This document shows positions 1 through 10,673 of a DNA stretch of 64,000 nucleotides, piece after piece. Within the stretch, counting starts at the first letter, position 1. Each line of letters begins with the position of its first letter. Source of the DNA: Nocardia carnea NBRC 14403. GTDB lineage: Bacteria > Actinomycetota > Actinomycetes > Mycobacteriales > Mycobacteriaceae. The position numbers and the translations under genes are program-made. The notes below the pieces were generated by a model. It did no database searches and had not been told where the DNA came from. It worked only from the letters and a program-made list of their open reading frames with translations. Location: the NCBI RefSeq assembly GCF_000308515.1, contig NZ_BAFV01000007.1, forward strand, positions 1 through 64,000, read 5' to 3'.

Positions 1-202
1 AGATGGCCGAGGCGCATGAGGCATGGCGGAGCAGTCCGGCTGCCACCTCTCTCGCCGAATTGGTGGGCGAGCTGCCCGAGTGGGCTCCAGAAAGGACCCG
101 CCGACGGCGCACGGCTCGTCCTGGCCTGCGGCGGACCCGTGCACGGCCCGGCGTAAAGGACAGCGCGGCCTCTCGGTCCGCACGCCCTTTACACCGAGAC
201 CG

Positions 203-1168
203 TCAGATACCCGGTAGGGAGCGCAGGATGCCGCGGCCGTAGCGCTGGAACTGGGTGTCGTCGACCATGCCCAGCGAGTGCCGTTCGACCAGTAGTTCCC
301 ATTCGGAGTACAGCTGCGCGACGCTGGGATCGGCCGGACCTGCCGAACCGTCCAGTGCGATCAGCCGCACCGCGAAGTTGATGGCGTAGGTCATCCGCTC
401 GGTATCGGCGCGATCCAGCCCCGTGAAGCACATCGTGGTGTTGCCGTCGCGTACCTCGATGATGGGGCGGCGGTCCGCATCGCGCAGCCCGCCGGCCATC
501 GAACCGGGTTCCTCCGTGGCCCGCGCCATCATGATCATCGGGATCGGCAGATCGTGGGCGTAGGGCTCGTCCGTGCTCAGCGACGCCAGGAGCAGGCGTT
601 TCGTCGTGACCGTGAGCAGGCAGGCATCGTCGTCACCGACCGGTGGATGGGCGATGACATACGCGGTCTCCAGTACGTACTCGTCACCGTCGACGAGGCC
701 GTGCAGATCGTGCAGGGCCGCTTCGCCGCGCCCGGTGACCGACATCCGGCCCACGGCCCGGTCGACATCCGCGCGGACCGTGCCCCGTTCGGTGACCTCG
801 GGCTCCGGCGGGTTCAGTGCCGGTGCGGAGATATCGATCCGTTGCGCGGCCAGGATCTGGTCGTTGATCCGCGAAACGATACCGGCGGCGGCGGGAACAT
901 CGTGCTCGGCGATCAGCACCGGAAGTGGCGTCCGGTCGGCGGGCACTCCGACCAGTACCGGAGTCGGATAACGCAGGTAGATCTCGATGACGACCGCATC
1001 GTCGGCGCGCCGGCTGAGCCGCACCTCCAGCAGGTCGGTGACTGCCACGTCGAGCACGCGCTCGCCGTCGGTCTCGGTATCGCCGTCGGCTTCGGGGCGA
1101 AGGACGACCAAACGTCCTGCTCCGTGCCGAACTATTGCTGTGGGTGTCCGTAACTCGACTATGTCCAT
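203..1168 (-). CDS. conserved hypothetical protein, 321 aa
   Basis: I do not recognise the family. The protein is soluble-looking, with no signal peptide or membrane segment, and its body is rich in beta-strand-like stretches. The last ~35 residues (around SEWELLVERHSLGMVDD) resemble the short amphipathic tail seen in SHOCT-like domains, but this is weak. The start is ATG with a purine-rich GGGGGT just upstream. It is transcribed divergently from ftsH and ends about 200 bases from the window edge, so its downstream partner is not visible. The function cannot be assigned. That it is a real gene is supported by the long open frame with typical high-GC third positions. Confidence 0.7.
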   Translation of the reverse strand: MDIVELRTPTAIVRHGAGRLVVLRPEADGDTETDGERVLDVAVTDLLEVRLSRRADDAVVIEIYLRYPTPVLVGVPADRTPLPVLIAEHDVPAAAGIVSRINDQILAAQRIDISAPALNPPEPEVTERGTVRADVDRAVGRMSVTGRGEAALHDLHGLVDGDEYVLETAYVIAHPPVGDDDACLLTVTTKRLLLASLSTDEPYAHDLPIPMIMMARATEEPGSMAGGLRDADRRPIIEVRDGNTTMCFTGLDRADTERMTYAINFAVRLIALDGSAGPADPSVAQLYSEWELLVERHSLGMVDDTQFQRYGRGILRSLPGI

Positions 1169-1496
1169 ACCCCCTGCGCTCGGGTCGTACGTCGATCATG
1201 ATCGGTCGGGCGTGCCATGATTGTGATCACTACGAGATATCACAGACCACGACGCCGGGAACCACCGTGGTTTTCCGGCCGTTTACCTGTTGAACTGCAT
1301 CACCAGCCGAACTCCTCGCTTGCGATAAGTCAGGAAGCGCGATGTATCGAGTAGACCGTACGCGGTAACGTGGCATGTCCGCATCCGAATCCGCCCACCG
1401 GGCGGCCCCGGAAGTGGGTTGCGCCGCTCGAGACCGACGCATCGCTAGGCAAAACGCGGAGACGCCTGAAAGGACTGGCCGCCCGGCCGACGCTCT
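1169..1496. promoter_or_regulatory. divergent intergenic region upstream of ftsH
   Basis: No gene is supported here. A TANNNT-type -10 candidate (TAACGT, 1366-1371) lies about 125 bases before the ftsH ATG. There is no good -35 match, and there is no strong Shine-Dalgarno sequence directly before the ftsH start. The region must carry promoters for both divergent genes. The exact sites are inference. Confidence 0.35.
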
Positions 1497-3890
1497 ATGA
1501 ACCGCAAGACAGTGTTTCGCACCCTGGCGATAATCGCGGGCATTCTGCTCGTGATCTATCTGTTCAGTTACTTCGGCAACGACACCCGCGGCTGGCAGAG
1601 CGTCGATACGTCGGTGGCGCTCGAGCAGCTGAAGGACAAGGAAAACGTTGCCAACGTCCAGATCGATGATCGCGAGCAGCAGCTGCGGATCGAGCTGAGG
1701 AACGGCAACGACGCCACCGAGGGCCAGAACCAGATCATCGCCAAATATCCCGGTGGCAGTGACACCTCGTCGCAGATCTTCCAGGCCGTGCAGGATTCCG
1801 GCGCGCCGTACAACACGGTCGTCAAACAGGAGAGCTGGCTCACCCAGATCCTGCTGTTCGTCCTGCCGATGGTCATCCTGCTCGGCTTGTTCATCTTCGT
1901 GATGTCGCGGATGCAGGGCGGCGGCCGCGGCGGCATGATGGGCTTCGGTAAATCCAAGGCCAAACAGCTGTCGAAGGATATGCCCAAGACCACCTTCGCC
2001 GATGTCGCCGGCGCCGACGAAGCGGTCGAGGAGCTCTACGAGATCAAGGATTTCCTGCAGAACCCCGTGCGCTATCAGGCGCTGGGCGCGAAAATCCCGA
2101 AGGGCGTGCTGCTCTACGGTCCGCCCGGTACCGGTAAAACCCTGCTCGCGCGGGCCGTCGCGGGCGAGGCCGGGGTGCCCTTCTTCACCATCTCCGGTTC
2201 GGATTTCGTGGAGATGTTCGTCGGTGTCGGCGCGTCCCGCGTGCGCGACCTGTTCGAACAGGCCAAACAGAACAGCCCGTGCATTATTTTCGTCGACGAG
2301 ATCGACGCGGTCGGCCGCCAGCGCGGCGCCGGCCTCGGCGGCGGCCACGACGAACGTGAACAGACGCTCAACCAGCTACTCGTCGAGATGGACGGCTTCG
2401 GCGACCGCACCGGCGTCATCCTGATCGCGGCCACCAACCGCCCCGATATCCTCGACCCCGCGCTGCTGCGCCCCGGCCGGTTCGACCGGCAGATCCCGGT
2501 CAGCAACCCCGACCTCGCCGGTCGCCGGTCGATTCTGCGGGTGCATTCGCAGGGTAAGCCGATCGCGCCGGAAGCCGATCTCGACGGTCTGGCCAAGCGC
2601 ACGGTCGGTATGTCCGGTGCCGATCTCGCGAACGTCATCAACGAGGCCGCGCTGCTCACCGCCCGGGAGAACGGCGCCACGATCACCGGCGACGCGCTCG
2701 AGGAATCGGTGGACCGGGTGATCGGCGGGCCACGCCGCAAGAGCCGGATCATCAGCGAACACGAGAAGAAGATCACCGCCTACCACGAGGGCGGACACGC
2801 CCTGGCGGCATGGGCGATGCCCGATATCGAGCCCGTCTACAAGGTGACGATCCTGGCCCGTGGCCGCACCGGTGGTCACGCGATGACCGTCCCCGAGGAC
2901 GACAAGGGCCTGATGACGCGCTCCGAGATGATCGCCCGGCTGGTCATGGCCATGGGTGGTCGCGCGGCCGAGGAACTGGTGTTCCACGAGCCCACCACGG
3001 GCGCATCCTCCGATATCGACCAGGCCACCAAGATTTCGCGGGCCATGGTCACCGAATACGGGATGAGTGCCCGCCTGGGCGCCGTCCGCTACGGCCAGGA
3101 GCAGGGCGACCCGTTCCTCGGCCGGTCCATGGGTACCGCCTCGGACTATTCGCACGAGGTCGCGGGCGCGATCGACGTGGAGGTCCGCAACCTCATCGAG
3201 GCCGCGCATACCGAGGCCTGGTCGATCCTCAGCGAATACCGCGATGTGCTCGACGAGCTGGCCACCGCGCTGCTGGAACGCGAAACCCTGCATCGCAAGG
3301 ATCTGGAAGTCATCCTGAGTGCGGTGCAGAAGCGGCCGCGTATCACCGCCTTCAACGATTTCGGTGATCGGGTGCCGTCGGATAAACCGCCGGTGAAGAC
3401 GCCGGGTGAACTCGCGGCCGAACGCGGTGAGCCCTGGCCGCCGGAGCCCAAGGTGCCCGCCGGTATCGCCCCCGGCGACCCCGCGGCCGGTAGTCTCCCG
3501 CAGCCCGCCGGATACCCGGGTGCACCCGTCGCGCAGCCCGGATACGGGCAGCCGCCGGCCGGTTACCCCGCTCCGCAGCAGCCCGCGCCCGCGTATCCGC
3601 GTGGTGCCACGCAGGGGTCGCGTCCGGATTACGGTGCTCCCGCGGGCTGGTCGGCCCCGGGCTGGCCGCCGCGGGAACAGCAGCAGGCACCGCCTGCCGA
3701 ACGCGGTTACGGAGGCCCCCCTCCCGAGCAGCCGCGCCATGCGCAGCCGGACCCGAACACCGGCGGATACCGCGGCGAAGGCGCTACCCCGCCGTACGAC
3801 CGTGGCCAGGGCGATCCCGGCTACGGTTCCGGCGAGGAGCCCGGTCGTGGCGGCCCGCACTCCTGGGACAGCCCGAACGGTCGGCAGTAG
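1497..3890 (+). CDS. ftsH: ATP-dependent zinc metalloprotease FtsH
   Basis: This is a membrane-anchored AAA+ protease that degrades unneeded or misfolded membrane and regulatory proteins. Two membrane segments (about residues 8-26 and 116-136) flank an extracytoplasmic domain. The AAA module follows, with Walker A GPPGTGKT at 208-215 and Walker B IIFVDEID at 263-270. The zinc site is HEGGH at 430-434, followed by the peptidase domain. A Pro/Gly/Tyr/Gln-rich tail of about 150 residues follows residue ~640. The M. tuberculosis orthologue has the same HEGGH variant and, as I recall it, a related tail. The start is inferred from the MNRK N-terminus shared with mycobacteria. It is followed by folE, the gene order known in mycobacteria. 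Confidence 0.97.
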   Translation: MNRKTVFRTLAIIAGILLVIYLFSYFGNDTRGWQSVDTSVALEQLKDKENVANVQIDDREQQLRIELRNGNDATEGQNQIIAKYPGGSDTSSQIFQAVQDSGAPYNTVVKQESWLTQILLFVLPMVILLGLFIFVMSRMQGGGRGGMMGFGKSKAKQLSKDMPKTTFADVAGADEAVEELYEIKDFLQNPVRYQALGAKIPKGVLLYGPPGTGKTLLARAVAGEAGVPFFTISGSDFVEMFVGVGASRVRDLFEQAKQNSPCIIFVDEIDAVGRQRGAGLGGGHDEREQTLNQLLVEMDGFGDRTGVILIAATNRPDILDPALLRPGRFDRQIPVSNPDLAGRRSILRVHSQGKPIAPEADLDGLAKRTVGMSGADLANVINEAALLTARENGATITGDALEESVDRVIGGPRRKSRIISEHEKKITAYHEGGHALAAWAMPDIEPVYKVTILARGRTGGHAMTVPEDDKGLMTRSEMIARLVMAMGGRAAEELVFHEPTTGASSDIDQATKISRAMVTEYGMSARLGAVRYGQEQGDPFLGRSMGTASDYSHEVAGAIDVEVRNLIEAAHTEAWSILSEYRDVLDELATALLERETLHRKDLEVILSAVQKRPRITAFNDFGDRVPSDKPPVKTPGELAAERGEPWPPEPKVPAGIAPGDPAAGSLPQPAGYPGAPVAQPGYGQPPAGYPAPQQPAPAYPRGATQGSRPDYGAPAGWSAPGWPPREQQQAPPAERGYGGPPPEQPRHAQPDPNTGGYRGEGATPPYDRGQGDPGYGSGEEPGRGGPHSWDSPNGRQ

Positions 3891-3965
3891 TCAGGCGCCG
3901 ATTACGCTCGGACCCGACGGCGCTCGGTCATTACTGCCGCGCCCGGATTGTGGAGGTGTCCTCGA

Positions 3966-4637
3966 ATGTCGGCCAATCAGCAGACCAACGGCCATACGAC
4001 CGGTATCCCCGCCGAACTGGGCGAGACCGGCGGCCCGGCGCCGGAGCTGATCGCCCGGCACACCGGAAAGCCGTTCGACCAGCAGCGCGCCGAGGCCGCG
4101 GTACGGGAGTTGCTGCTCGCGGTGGGCGAGAATCCCGACCGGCCCGGGCTGCTGGATACACCGGCGCGGGTCGCGCGGGCCTACCGGGAAATGTTCGCCG
4201 GGCTGTACGTGGAACCCGACGCGGTGCTGAACACCACCTTCGACGAGGAGCATCAGGAGCTGGTGCTGGTTCGCGATATTCCGATGTACTCGACCTGCGA
4301 GCACCATCTGGTGTCGTTCCACGGCGTCGCGCACGTCGGTTATATCCCGGGTCCGCACGGCCGCGTGACGGGTTTGTCGAAACTGGCCCGGCTGGTCGAT
4401 CTGTACGCCAAACGTCCCCAGGTGCAGGAACGGCTGACCAGTCAGGTCGCGGACGCGGTGATGCGCAAACTGGATCCGCGCGGCGCGATCGTGGTGATCG
4501 AGGCCGAACATCTGTGCATGGCCATGCGCGGTATCCGTAAGCCCGGCGCCAGCACCACGACCTCCGCGGTCCGCGGGTTGTTGCAGACCAATTCGGCCTC
4601 GCGCTCCGAGGCCCTCGACTTGATTCTGCGCAAGTGA
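3966..4637 (+). CDS. folE: GTP cyclohydrolase I
   Basis: Converts GTP to 7,8-dihydroneopterin triphosphate, the first step of folate synthesis. The zinc-ligand motifs are visible: Cys and His in STCEHH and the second Cys in [12 protein letters not shown] chose the ATG at 3966 because a GGAGG lies about 10 bases upstream; an in-frame GTG at 3948 would add six residues. The resulting 223 aa is typical for the family. The TGA stop overlaps the GTG start of folP, so the folate genes are probably translationally coupled. Confidence 0.96.
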   Translation: MSANQQTNGHTTGIPAELGETGGPAPELIARHTGKPFDQQRAEAAVRELLLAVGENPDRPGLLDTPARVARAYREMFAGLYVEPDAVLNTTFDEEHQELVLVRDIPMYSTCEHHLVSFHGVAHVGYIPGPHGRVTGLSKLARLVDLYAKRPQVQERLTSQVADAVMRKLDPRGAIVVIEAEHLCMAMRGIRKPGASTTTSAVRGLLQTNSASRSEALDLILRK

Positions 4638-5539
4638 ACGATCAGCGTTCCGCCGCCGCTCCTACCCTGACCGGTGTGGTTCCCCGGCCGGGTGTGCAAC
4701 CGCGGCCGGGCCGGTCGTGTGTGGTGATGGGCATCGTGAACGTCACCAGTGATTCGTTCTCCGACGGCGGGCGCTATCTGGATCCGGACCGGGCCATCGA
4801 ACACGGGGTCCGGCTCTACGAGTCCGGCGCCGACATCATCGACGTGGGCGGGGAATCGACCCGGCCGGGTGCGGTGCGGGTCGAGGCGGAAACCGAGGTC
4901 GAGCGGGTGGTGCCGGTGATCGCCGGGCTGGTCGCGGCCGGTGTTCCCACCAGCGTCGACACCATGCGTGCCGTGGTCGCGGATGCGGCCATCGCGGCGG
5001 GTGTGTCGGTGATCAACGATGTCTCGGGCGGACGGGCCGACCCGGCGATGGCCGAGGTGGTCGCCGCCGCCGATATTCCGTGGATCCTCATGCACTGGCG
5101 GGCGGCCGCCGATTACCGGCACACCGGCCCGGCCGACCACTACGACGATGTCGTGGCCGAAGTCCGGTCCGAACTCGGGGTCCAGGTGCGGCGCGCGGTT
5201 GCCGCGGGGGTGGATCCGGCCCGGATCATTCTCGACCCAGGCCTGGGTTTCGCCAAGAACGCCGAACACAACTGGGCACTGCTGGGCGCGCTGGACGATT
5301 TCGTCGCGGACGGCTTCCCGGTATTGATCGGCGCCTCGCGGAAACGGTTCCTGGGTACGCTGCTGGCCGAGAACGACGATCCACGCCCGCCCGCCGGGCG
5401 GGAAACCGCCACCGCCACGATTTCGGCGCTGGCGGCCTGGCACGGCGCATGGGGGGTCCGGGTGCACGATGTGCGCGGTTCGCAGGACGCGATCGCGGTA
5501 ACCGACGCCTGGCGCCGCGCGATGGGAGACGCGCGGTGA
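4634..5539 (+). CDS. folP: dihydropteroate synthase
   Basis: Condenses 6-hydroxymethyl-7,8-dihydropterin pyrophosphate with p-aminobenzoate; this is the sulfonamide target. The TIM-barrel signatures are present: [14 protein letters not shown] near residues 33-46 and GGESTRPGA near 73-81. At 301 aa it is slightly longer than many family members because of a Pro-rich N-terminus. The GTG start overlaps the folE stop (GTGA), and its own stop overlaps the GTG of folB. It corresponds to mycobacterial FolP1 by position. Confidence 0.95.
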   Translation: MNDQRSAAAPTLTGVVPRPGVQPRPGRSCVVMGIVNVTSDSFSDGGRYLDPDRAIEHGVRLYESGADIIDVGGESTRPGAVRVEAETEVERVVPVIAGLVAAGVPTSVDTMRAVVADAAIAAGVSVINDVSGGRADPAMAEVVAAADIPWILMHWRAAADYRHTGPADHYDDVVAEVRSELGVQVRRAVAAGVDPARIILDPGLGFAKNAEHNWALLGALDDFVADGFPVLIGASRKRFLGTLLAENDDPRPPAGRETATATISALAAWHGAWGVRVHDVRGSQDAIAVTDAWRRAMGDAR

Positions 5540-5922
5540 GCACCGGGGCCGCGGACCGGATCGAACTGCGTGGCCTGCGAGTCTTCGGCTATCACGGGGT
5601 TTTCGAGCACGAACGCCGGGACGGGCAGGAATTCGTCGTCGACCTCACCGTCTGGACCGATATTTCCGCGGCGGCGGCCACCGACGATCTCGACTGCACC
5701 GTGGATTACGGCGCGCTCGCCGAACTCGCCGTGACGATCGTGCAGGGCCCCCCGCGCAATCTCATCGAGACCGTGGCCGCCGAAATCGCCGCCCGGGTGC
5801 GCGCTGTTCCCGGTGTCGCCGATGTCGAGGTTGTGCTGCACAAACCGAGCGCGCCCATCCCGCACAGTTTCGCCGATGTCCGCGTGGTCACCGCGGGCCG
5901 CCGGGAACAGGGGTCCGAATGA
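5536..5922 (+). CDS. folB: dihydroneopterin aldolase
   Basis: Cleaves 7,8-dihydroneopterin to 6-hydroxymethyl-7,8-dihydropterin and glycolaldehyde. The 128-aa protein carries the family pattern [17 protein letters not shown], with catalytic-region residues in YHGV, and a C-terminal [15 protein letters not shown] at 5536 overlaps the folP stop by the GTGA arrangement, and its TGA overlaps the ATG of folK. A longer open frame upstream in the same phase is only a shadow of folP. Confidence 0.94.
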   Translation: MSTGAADRIELRGLRVFGYHGVFEHERRDGQEFVVDLTVWTDISAAAATDDLDCTVDYGALAELAVTIVQGPPRNLIETVAAEIAARVRAVPGVADVEVVLHKPSAPIPHSFADVRVVTAGRREQGSE

Positions 5923-6464
5923 CGCGCGCGGTCCTGTCCATCGGCTCGAATATGGGGGATCGGCTCGCGCTGTTGCGCGGTGTCGTCGCCGGATTCGGTG
6001 CGCGGGTCCGCGCGGTTTCGCCGGTGTACAGCACCGCCCCGTGGGGCGGCGTGGACCAGGACGATTTCCTCAACGCCGTACTGGTCGTCGACGATCCGGC
6101 GTACGACTGCCGGGCCTGGCTGGCGCACGGTCAGCGGCTCGAACAGGCCGTCGGCCGGGAGCGGACGGTGCGCTGGGGCGCCCGCACTCTCGACGTGGAT
6201 ATCGTCACCTGCGCCGAACGCGTCGCCGGGGAGTTTCGAACCTGTCGCAGTACCGACCCCGACCTCACCCTGCCGCATCCCCGCGCCCACGAACGCGCCT
6301 TCGTCATGGTGCCGTGGCTGGATGTGGAACCCGGGGCCGTGCTTGACGTCGCGGGTACCGGATACCCGGTGCGGGAGCTGCTGTCGAAGCTGGACGCGAG
6401 CGAGGTCGCGGGGGTCCGCCGTACCGATCTCACCCTGATTCCCGCCGCGGGAGCCGCACCATGA
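5919..6464 (+). CDS. folK: 2-amino-4-hydroxy-6-hydroxymethyldihydropteridine pyrophosphokinase
   Basis: Transfers pyrophosphate from ATP to 6-hydroxymethyl-7,8-dihydropterin, supplying the FolP substrate. Family signatures are SIGSNMGDR near the N-terminus and [11 protein letters not shown] near residues 86-96, which holds the metal-binding Asp pair. It is 181 aa. ATGA overlaps join it to folB upstream and to the DUF3180 gene downstream, so the operon continues past the folate genes. Confidence 0.95.
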   Translation: MTRAVLSIGSNMGDRLALLRGVVAGFGARVRAVSPVYSTAPWGGVDQDDFLNAVLVVDDPAYDCRAWLAHGQRLEQAVGRERTVRWGARTLDVDIVTCAERVAGEFRTCRSTDPDLTLPHPRAHERAFVMVPWLDVEPGAVLDVAGTGYPVRELLSKLDASEVAGVRRTDLTLIPAAGAAP

Positions 6465-6994
6465 CCTTCGGGGGCAACGATAAGAACACTGGCGGCAACG
6501 GCGGGGACGACGGCGATATGAGGCTGAAACCCACCCGTATCCGGGAGTTGCTGGCCAATATCGCGATCGCGGCCGTTATCGCCTGGGTGACCACTCGGCT
6601 CGCCTACGGGAGTTTCCCGCCGATCTCTACGATCGCGGGGGCCTCGCTCTACCCGGTGGCCGCGCTCGAGGCTGCGCTCGGGTTCTATATTCGTACCCGG
6701 GTGACCAACAGTGAGATCGGTGCCGACCGGCGCCAGCTGCATCCGATCACGGTGGCCCGGGCGTTGGCGCTGGCAAAGGCGTCCGCGCAGGTGGGTTCGC
6801 TGGTGGCCGGGGTCTGGCTGGGATTCCTGCTGTGGATCTTCCCGCAGCGCGGGGACCTGCGGGCCGCCGACGCGGACTATCCGGGCGCCCTCATCGGCTG
6901 CGGCGCGGGTATCGCGCTGGCCGTCGCGGCGCTCTGGCTCGAACACTGCTGCCGGGCCCCGAACGACCCGACCGATGAGCCCGCGCCATCCTAG
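6461..6994 (+). CDS. DUF3180 membrane protein
   Basis: A conserved actinobacterial membrane protein that follows folK in mycobacteria as well (Rv3605c position). After a Gly/Asp-rich cytoplasmic start there are about four hydrophobic segments, near residues 28-45, 56-75, 108-128 and 140-160. The function is unknown. Its start overlaps the folK stop (ATGA), implying co-translation, but a role in folate metabolism is not established by this. Confidence 0.88.
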   Translation: MTFGGNDKNTGGNGGDDGDMRLKPTRIRELLANIAIAAVIAWVTTRLAYGSFPPISTIAGASLYPVAALEAALGFYIRTRVTNSEIGADRRQLHPITVARALALAKASAQVGSLVAGVWLGFLLWIFPQRGDLRAADADYPGALIGCGAGIALAVAALWLEHCCRAPNDPTDEPAPS

Positions 6995-7063
6995 ACCTCT
7001 TCGTGATGGATCACGCCCATTCTGACCTGGGCGCGTCCGACTTTCCCGATTACTCTTGCGGGC

Positions 7064-8182
7064 ATGGTGTCACCGTCCCGCAGTAGTTCTTCCGTGCGCA
7101 GCCGGGAAGATGTGGGCAAGTTGTTCCTCGGCGGCCTGGTGCTGCTCGGGGCGGTGGCCAGTGTTCTGCTGGTGCTCAGCGATAGCGTGCAGCTCATCCG
7201 CGTGGGGCTGGTGGCGGCGTTGTGGGCGGCTGTACTGGGGGCGTGGGCGGTGAGCCGATACCAGGCCAAGGTCCGGGAGCTGCGTGGCGCCTACGAACGG
7301 GAACTGGAGCGCGAGATCAGCGCGCGCCGCGAACACGACCTCGGGATCGAGGCCCGGGTGCGTTCGGAGGTGGGCGCCGACGCGTCCGAGATGGCCGCGC
7401 TACGGGCCGAGCTCGCGGTACTGCGCCGACAGCTCGAACGGCTCTTCGACGGTGAGCTCCCGCCGGAACGTCCCGCGTTGCGGGCCGCGTCCTTCCGTGT
7501 CCAGGAACTGCCCAGCGCGCAGGACCGGCCGGGATTCCCGGCGGCCTGGCCGCCGGCCGAGGACGGTGAGCGGCGCGCGGTCGACGCCTGGGCCAATGCC
7601 GCGGCGAGCTGGTCGCATGCGGCGGACGGCTGGGTCGATACCGAAGACGATAGGGCGGAATCGGACGCCGATACCGGGGACCGTAATACCGGCACCCCCG
7701 TCTACGAAAGCAATCATCCGGGCCGGCCCCGGTTCGCCGGCCCAGACGATGACCCCATCACGGCCGAAACGGCGATCGTGCGCCTCGACGACGAACCGGT
7801 TCAGGCTGGGCCGGGGCCGGGGCTCGCGGGCCCGAGCTGGGCCGATGCGTTCACCGAGGTCGACCACGACACGGATGTGCCAGAAGATGCCGAGCAGCAC
7901 GGTCCGCCGCACCCCGCCGAATTCGTCCAGGGCCCGCCGCGACCCCCCGAGCCGGTCCACGGTCCGCCCGCACCGCGCCGCCCGGCCGCCAAATCCGAAG
8001 CGCCCAAGGCACCGGCTCCGGCGAAGGCCCGGGACAGCGCCCGCGCCCCGGGCAAGTTGTCCCCACGGTCGGTCAATTCCCGGCGCCGCCGTACCCAATC
8101 CGACCCGGCCGGTTCGCGCCGGCTGTCGGTCGCCGAGATCATGGCGAACCTGCGCCGGGAAGAAGAGCAGCGCAGCTCCTGA
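7064..8182 (+). CDS. conserved membrane protein, DUF6779-like (Rv3604c position)
   Basis: Two adjacent hydrophobic segments occupy about residues 20-65. They are followed by a charged, probably coiled-coil stretch (Arg/Glu-rich, 70-130) and then a long acidic and Pro-rich disordered region. The protein ends in a basic tail with VAEIMANLRREEEQ. This is the layout of the mycobacterial protein in the same operon position. The start is ATG at 7064; the spacing from the preceding gene is 69 bases. Function unknown, possibly envelope-related, which is inference from the topology only. Confidence 0.85.
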   Translation: MVSPSRSSSSVRSREDVGKLFLGGLVLLGAVASVLLVLSDSVQLIRVGLVAALWAAVLGAWAVSRYQAKVRELRGAYERELEREISARREHDLGIEARVRSEVGADASEMAALRAELAVLRRQLERLFDGELPPERPALRAASFRVQELPSAQDRPGFPAAWPPAEDGERRAVDAWANAAASWSHAADGWVDTEDDRAESDADTGDRNTGTPVYESNHPGRPRFAGPDDDPITAETAIVRLDDEPVQAGPGPGLAGPSWADAFTEVDHDTDVPEDAEQHGPPHPAEFVQGPPRPPEPVHGPPAPRRPAAKSEAPKAPAPAKARDSARAPGKLSPRSVNSRRRRTQSDPAGSRRLSVAEIMANLRREEEQRSS

Positions 8183-8299
8183 AGTGCGGCATATCACCCG
8201 GTGCGCCCGTGGCGCATCGGCGGTCGTGAGTCATATCCTCGATGCGTAACGTCCGGTACCCGCAACGCGGGACTGGAACGACTTTTCGAGAGGACACTG

Positions 8300-9244
8300 T
8301 TGACCTCGCCACGCGTGACTCCTGGTAATCCCGCGAGTGGTGATCCGGCGCCCGCACGCCTGACGGTAGGAATCGTTTCGGCGGGACGCGTGGGATCCGC
8401 TCTCGGTGCCGCGCTCGAACGCGCCGGACATGTGGTGTTCGGCGTCGCCGCCATCTCCGATGCCTCGGTGCAGCGGGCGCGTACCCGGCTGCCCGAATCC
8501 CGGATCCTCCCGGTCGAGGAGGTAGCCGCGCGCTGCGAACTGCTCATCCTGGCGGTCCCCGACGCCGAACTGGCCGGGCTGGTGCGCGGGCTGGCGAGCG
8601 CGCGGACGGTGCGGCCCGGCACCATCGTGGCGCATACGTCGGGCGCGAACGGTATCGCGATCCTGGCGCCGCTGGCGGAGGCCGGCGTGCGACCGCTGGC
8701 CATTCATCCGGCGATGACCTTCACCGGCCACGACGAGGATCTGTCCCGCCTGGCCAATGCGTGTTTCGGGATCACCGCGGCGGACGAGATCGGTTACGCC
8801 ATCGCGCAGTCGCTGGTGATCGAGATGGGCGGGGAACCGGTCCGGGTGGCCGAGGAGCACCGCACCCTCTATCACGCCGCGCTCGCCCACGGCAGCAATC
8901 ACCTGGTCACGCTGGTACTCGACGCCGTACAGGCCCTGCGCGAAGCGCTCGCCGGTCCGGGGCTGCTCGGCCAGCAGACCATCGACGACCAGCCGAACGG
9001 CCTGCCCGAACGGCTGCTCGCGCCGCTGGTCTCGGCGGCCCTCGACAATGCGCTGCGCCGCGGCCAGGCCGCGCTCACCGGCCCGGTCGCCCGGGGCGAT
9101 ACCGCCGCCGTTGCCGCGCATCTCGAGGCCTTGACCGCGGCCGATCCGCAGATCGCCGCCGGGTATCGGGCCATGTCGCGGCGCACCGCCGAACGGGCAC
9201 AGGCGCCCGACGAACTTCGCGCACTGCTGGAGGAACACCGATGA
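8300..9244 (+). CDS. Rossmann-like/DUF2520 domain protein
   Basis: The N-terminal NAD(P)-binding fold has a [12 protein letters not shown] nucleotide-binding loop, and the C-terminal helical DUF2520 domain resembles those of 6-phosphogluconate/ketopantoate-reductase-like proteins. It sits directly before panC, as in mycobacteria (Rv3603c). A role in pantothenate synthesis is therefore often suspected but not shown here. I prefer the TTG at 8300 because GAGAGGA lies 6 bases upstream; the open frame extends to 8201, so a longer form is possible. Confidence 0.82.
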   Translation: MTSPRVTPGNPASGDPAPARLTVGIVSAGRVGSALGAALERAGHVVFGVAAISDASVQRARTRLPESRILPVEEVAARCELLILAVPDAELAGLVRGLASARTVRPGTIVAHTSGANGIAILAPLAEAGVRPLAIHPAMTFTGHDEDLSRLANACFGITAADEIGYAIAQSLVIEMGGEPVRVAEEHRTLYHAALAHGSNHLVTLVLDAVQALREALAGPGLLGQQTIDDQPNGLPERLLAPLVSAALDNALRRGQAALTGPVARGDTAAVAAHLEALTAADPQIAAGYRAMSRRTAERAQAPDELRALLEEHR

Positions 9245-9293
9245 GGCGATACCTGCGCCGCGGATGGCATGCACCGGATTCGAAGGAGGCAGC

Positions 9294-10250
9294 ATGACGG
9301 AGCAGACCCTGCGCGACGCCTACCGCGCCGGCGAGCTGACCGTGCAGCACGACCCGGTCGTGCTCGGCAAGGTCGTCCGCGCGCTGCGCCGCTCCGGCCG
9401 CACCGTCGGGCTCGTCCCCACCATGGGCGCCCTGCACGAAGGTCACCTGGAACTGGTTCGCCGCGCCAAGCGCACCAACCAGGTCGTGGTCGTCTCGATT
9501 TTCGTCAACCCGCTGCAGTTCGGGGCGAACGAGGATCTCGCCAGCTATCCGCGCACCCTCGACGCCGATGTCGAACTGCTCCGCGCGGAGGGCGTCGACC
9601 TGGTGTTCGCCCCGAGCGCGGCGGATATGTATCCCGACGGCCCGCGGACCACGGTGCAGCCGGGCCCATTGGGCGCCGAACTGGAGGGCGGCTCCCGGCC
9701 GACTCATTTCGCCGGAATGCTCACCGTTGTGGCGAAACTACTGCAGATGGCGAGCCCGAACGAGGCCTTCTTCGGCGAGAAGGACTATCAGCAGCTGGCG
9801 TTGATCCGGCAGATGGTCCGCGATCTGAATTTCGACGTGAAGATCGTCGCCGTCCCGACGGTCCGCGAATCCGACGGCTTGGCACTGTCCTCGCGTAACC
9901 GCTACCTCGACCCCGCCCAGCGCGAACTCGCCACCACCCTGTCGGCCGCGCTGCTGGCCGGTGCCCGTTCCGGCGCCGCGGGCGGACCGGCCGTACTGGA
10001 CGCGGCGCGTTCGGTCCTGGCCGCAGCCCCCGGTATCGAACTGGACTACCTGGAACTCCGTGCCGCGGATCTGGGCCCCGCCCCGGAAGCAGGCAACGCC
10101 CGCCTCCTGGTCGCGGCCCGCGTCGGCAGCACCCGCTTGATCGACAACGCCGCCGTCCAGCTCGGTGTACAGCTCGACGGCCACCCCGACGCGGACATCG
10201 TGTCCCCGCAGGCAGAACAATCCGTCACCACCACAAGTGCCGGCCGATGA
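9294..10250 (+). CDS. panC: pantothenate synthetase
   Basis: Joins pantoate and beta-alanine with ATP to form pantothenate. The nucleotidyltransferase motif [12 protein letters not shown] lies near residue 40, and [10 protein letters not shown] and SSRNRYL follow in order. ATG at 9294 has GAAGGAGG upstream, giving 318 aa; a start at 9264 is possible but lacks a ribosome site. In related genomes panD follows closely. Here about 560 bases with two copies of a structured repeat intervene. Confidence 0.95.
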   Translation: MTEQTLRDAYRAGELTVQHDPVVLGKVVRALRRSGRTVGLVPTMGALHEGHLELVRRAKRTNQVVVVSIFVNPLQFGANEDLASYPRTLDADVELLRAEGVDLVFAPSAADMYPDGPRTTVQPGPLGAELEGGSRPTHFAGMLTVVAKLLQMASPNEAFFGEKDYQQLALIRQMVRDLNFDVKIVAVPTVRESDGLALSSRNRYLDPAQRELATTLSAALLAGARSGAAGGPAVLDAARSVLAAAPGIELDYLELRAADLGPAPEAGNARLLVAARVGSTRLIDNAAVQLGVQLDGHPDADIVSPQAEQSVTTTSAGR

Positions 10251-10433
10251 GTACGCATGTAGCGGAAACGTCCGCCACCGGCCACCCCCGGCCCACGCTG
10301 CTCCGCGAAGGCGCCGAGCTGAACCACTCCACGGCACCCTCGGCCACTTACACAAGTCGGTCGACCGCGAGTGCGGCCGACATCGGCCCTGAGTTCCTGC
10401 CCGGGTTTCTCTCTTTCGGACGGTCCACCTCCC

Positions 10434-10546
10434 GGGGTGGGGCCCGCCCGGTTCTGGAGCGACGGAGCGGGGGAGCGAAGCGGAGGAGCGGAGGAGTGAA
10501 GAACCGGGCCCACCAGGGCCCCACCCCTCGAGACGCGGAGCGTCTC
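10434..10546 (+). repeat. two-hairpin structured repeat, copy A
   Basis: Hairpin 1 has a 12-bp outer stem (10434-10445 with 10516-10527), a 10-bp inner stem (10446-10455 with 10500-10509) and a 6-nt bulge (10510-10515). A 44-nt purine-rich loop (10456-10499) is built from GGAGCG/GGAGGAG units. After two bases, hairpin 2 (10530-10546) has a 7-bp stem and a GGA triloop. About 20 bases beyond it (CAAAATTACAGCCCGCC) also match copy C. All pairings were checked base by base. Confidence 0.9.
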
Positions 10547-10673
10547 CAAAATTACAGCCCGCCCCTTCGCGGATGGCACGCCCCGATTGCGGGTTCATCG
10601 GGTCTCCGGCCTGGTGCGGCGGGGGACGCGACGATCCCACGATGTTCTGTCTCTCCAGCCGGTTCACCTCCGA

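Noticed and set aside
3..242. Possible + strand ORF of 79 codons at the left edge (starts MAEAHEAWRSS)
   Set aside because: Its first ~40 codons look protein-like, but it turns Arg-rich, overlaps the end of the minus-strand gene at 203 and has no ribosome site. It might be the tail of a gene entering from outside, which cannot be judged here.
2376..3860. 494-codon minus-strand open frame opposite ftsH
   Set aside because: It is antisense to an unambiguous ftsH, compositionally biased, and an expected artefact of GC-rich third positions.
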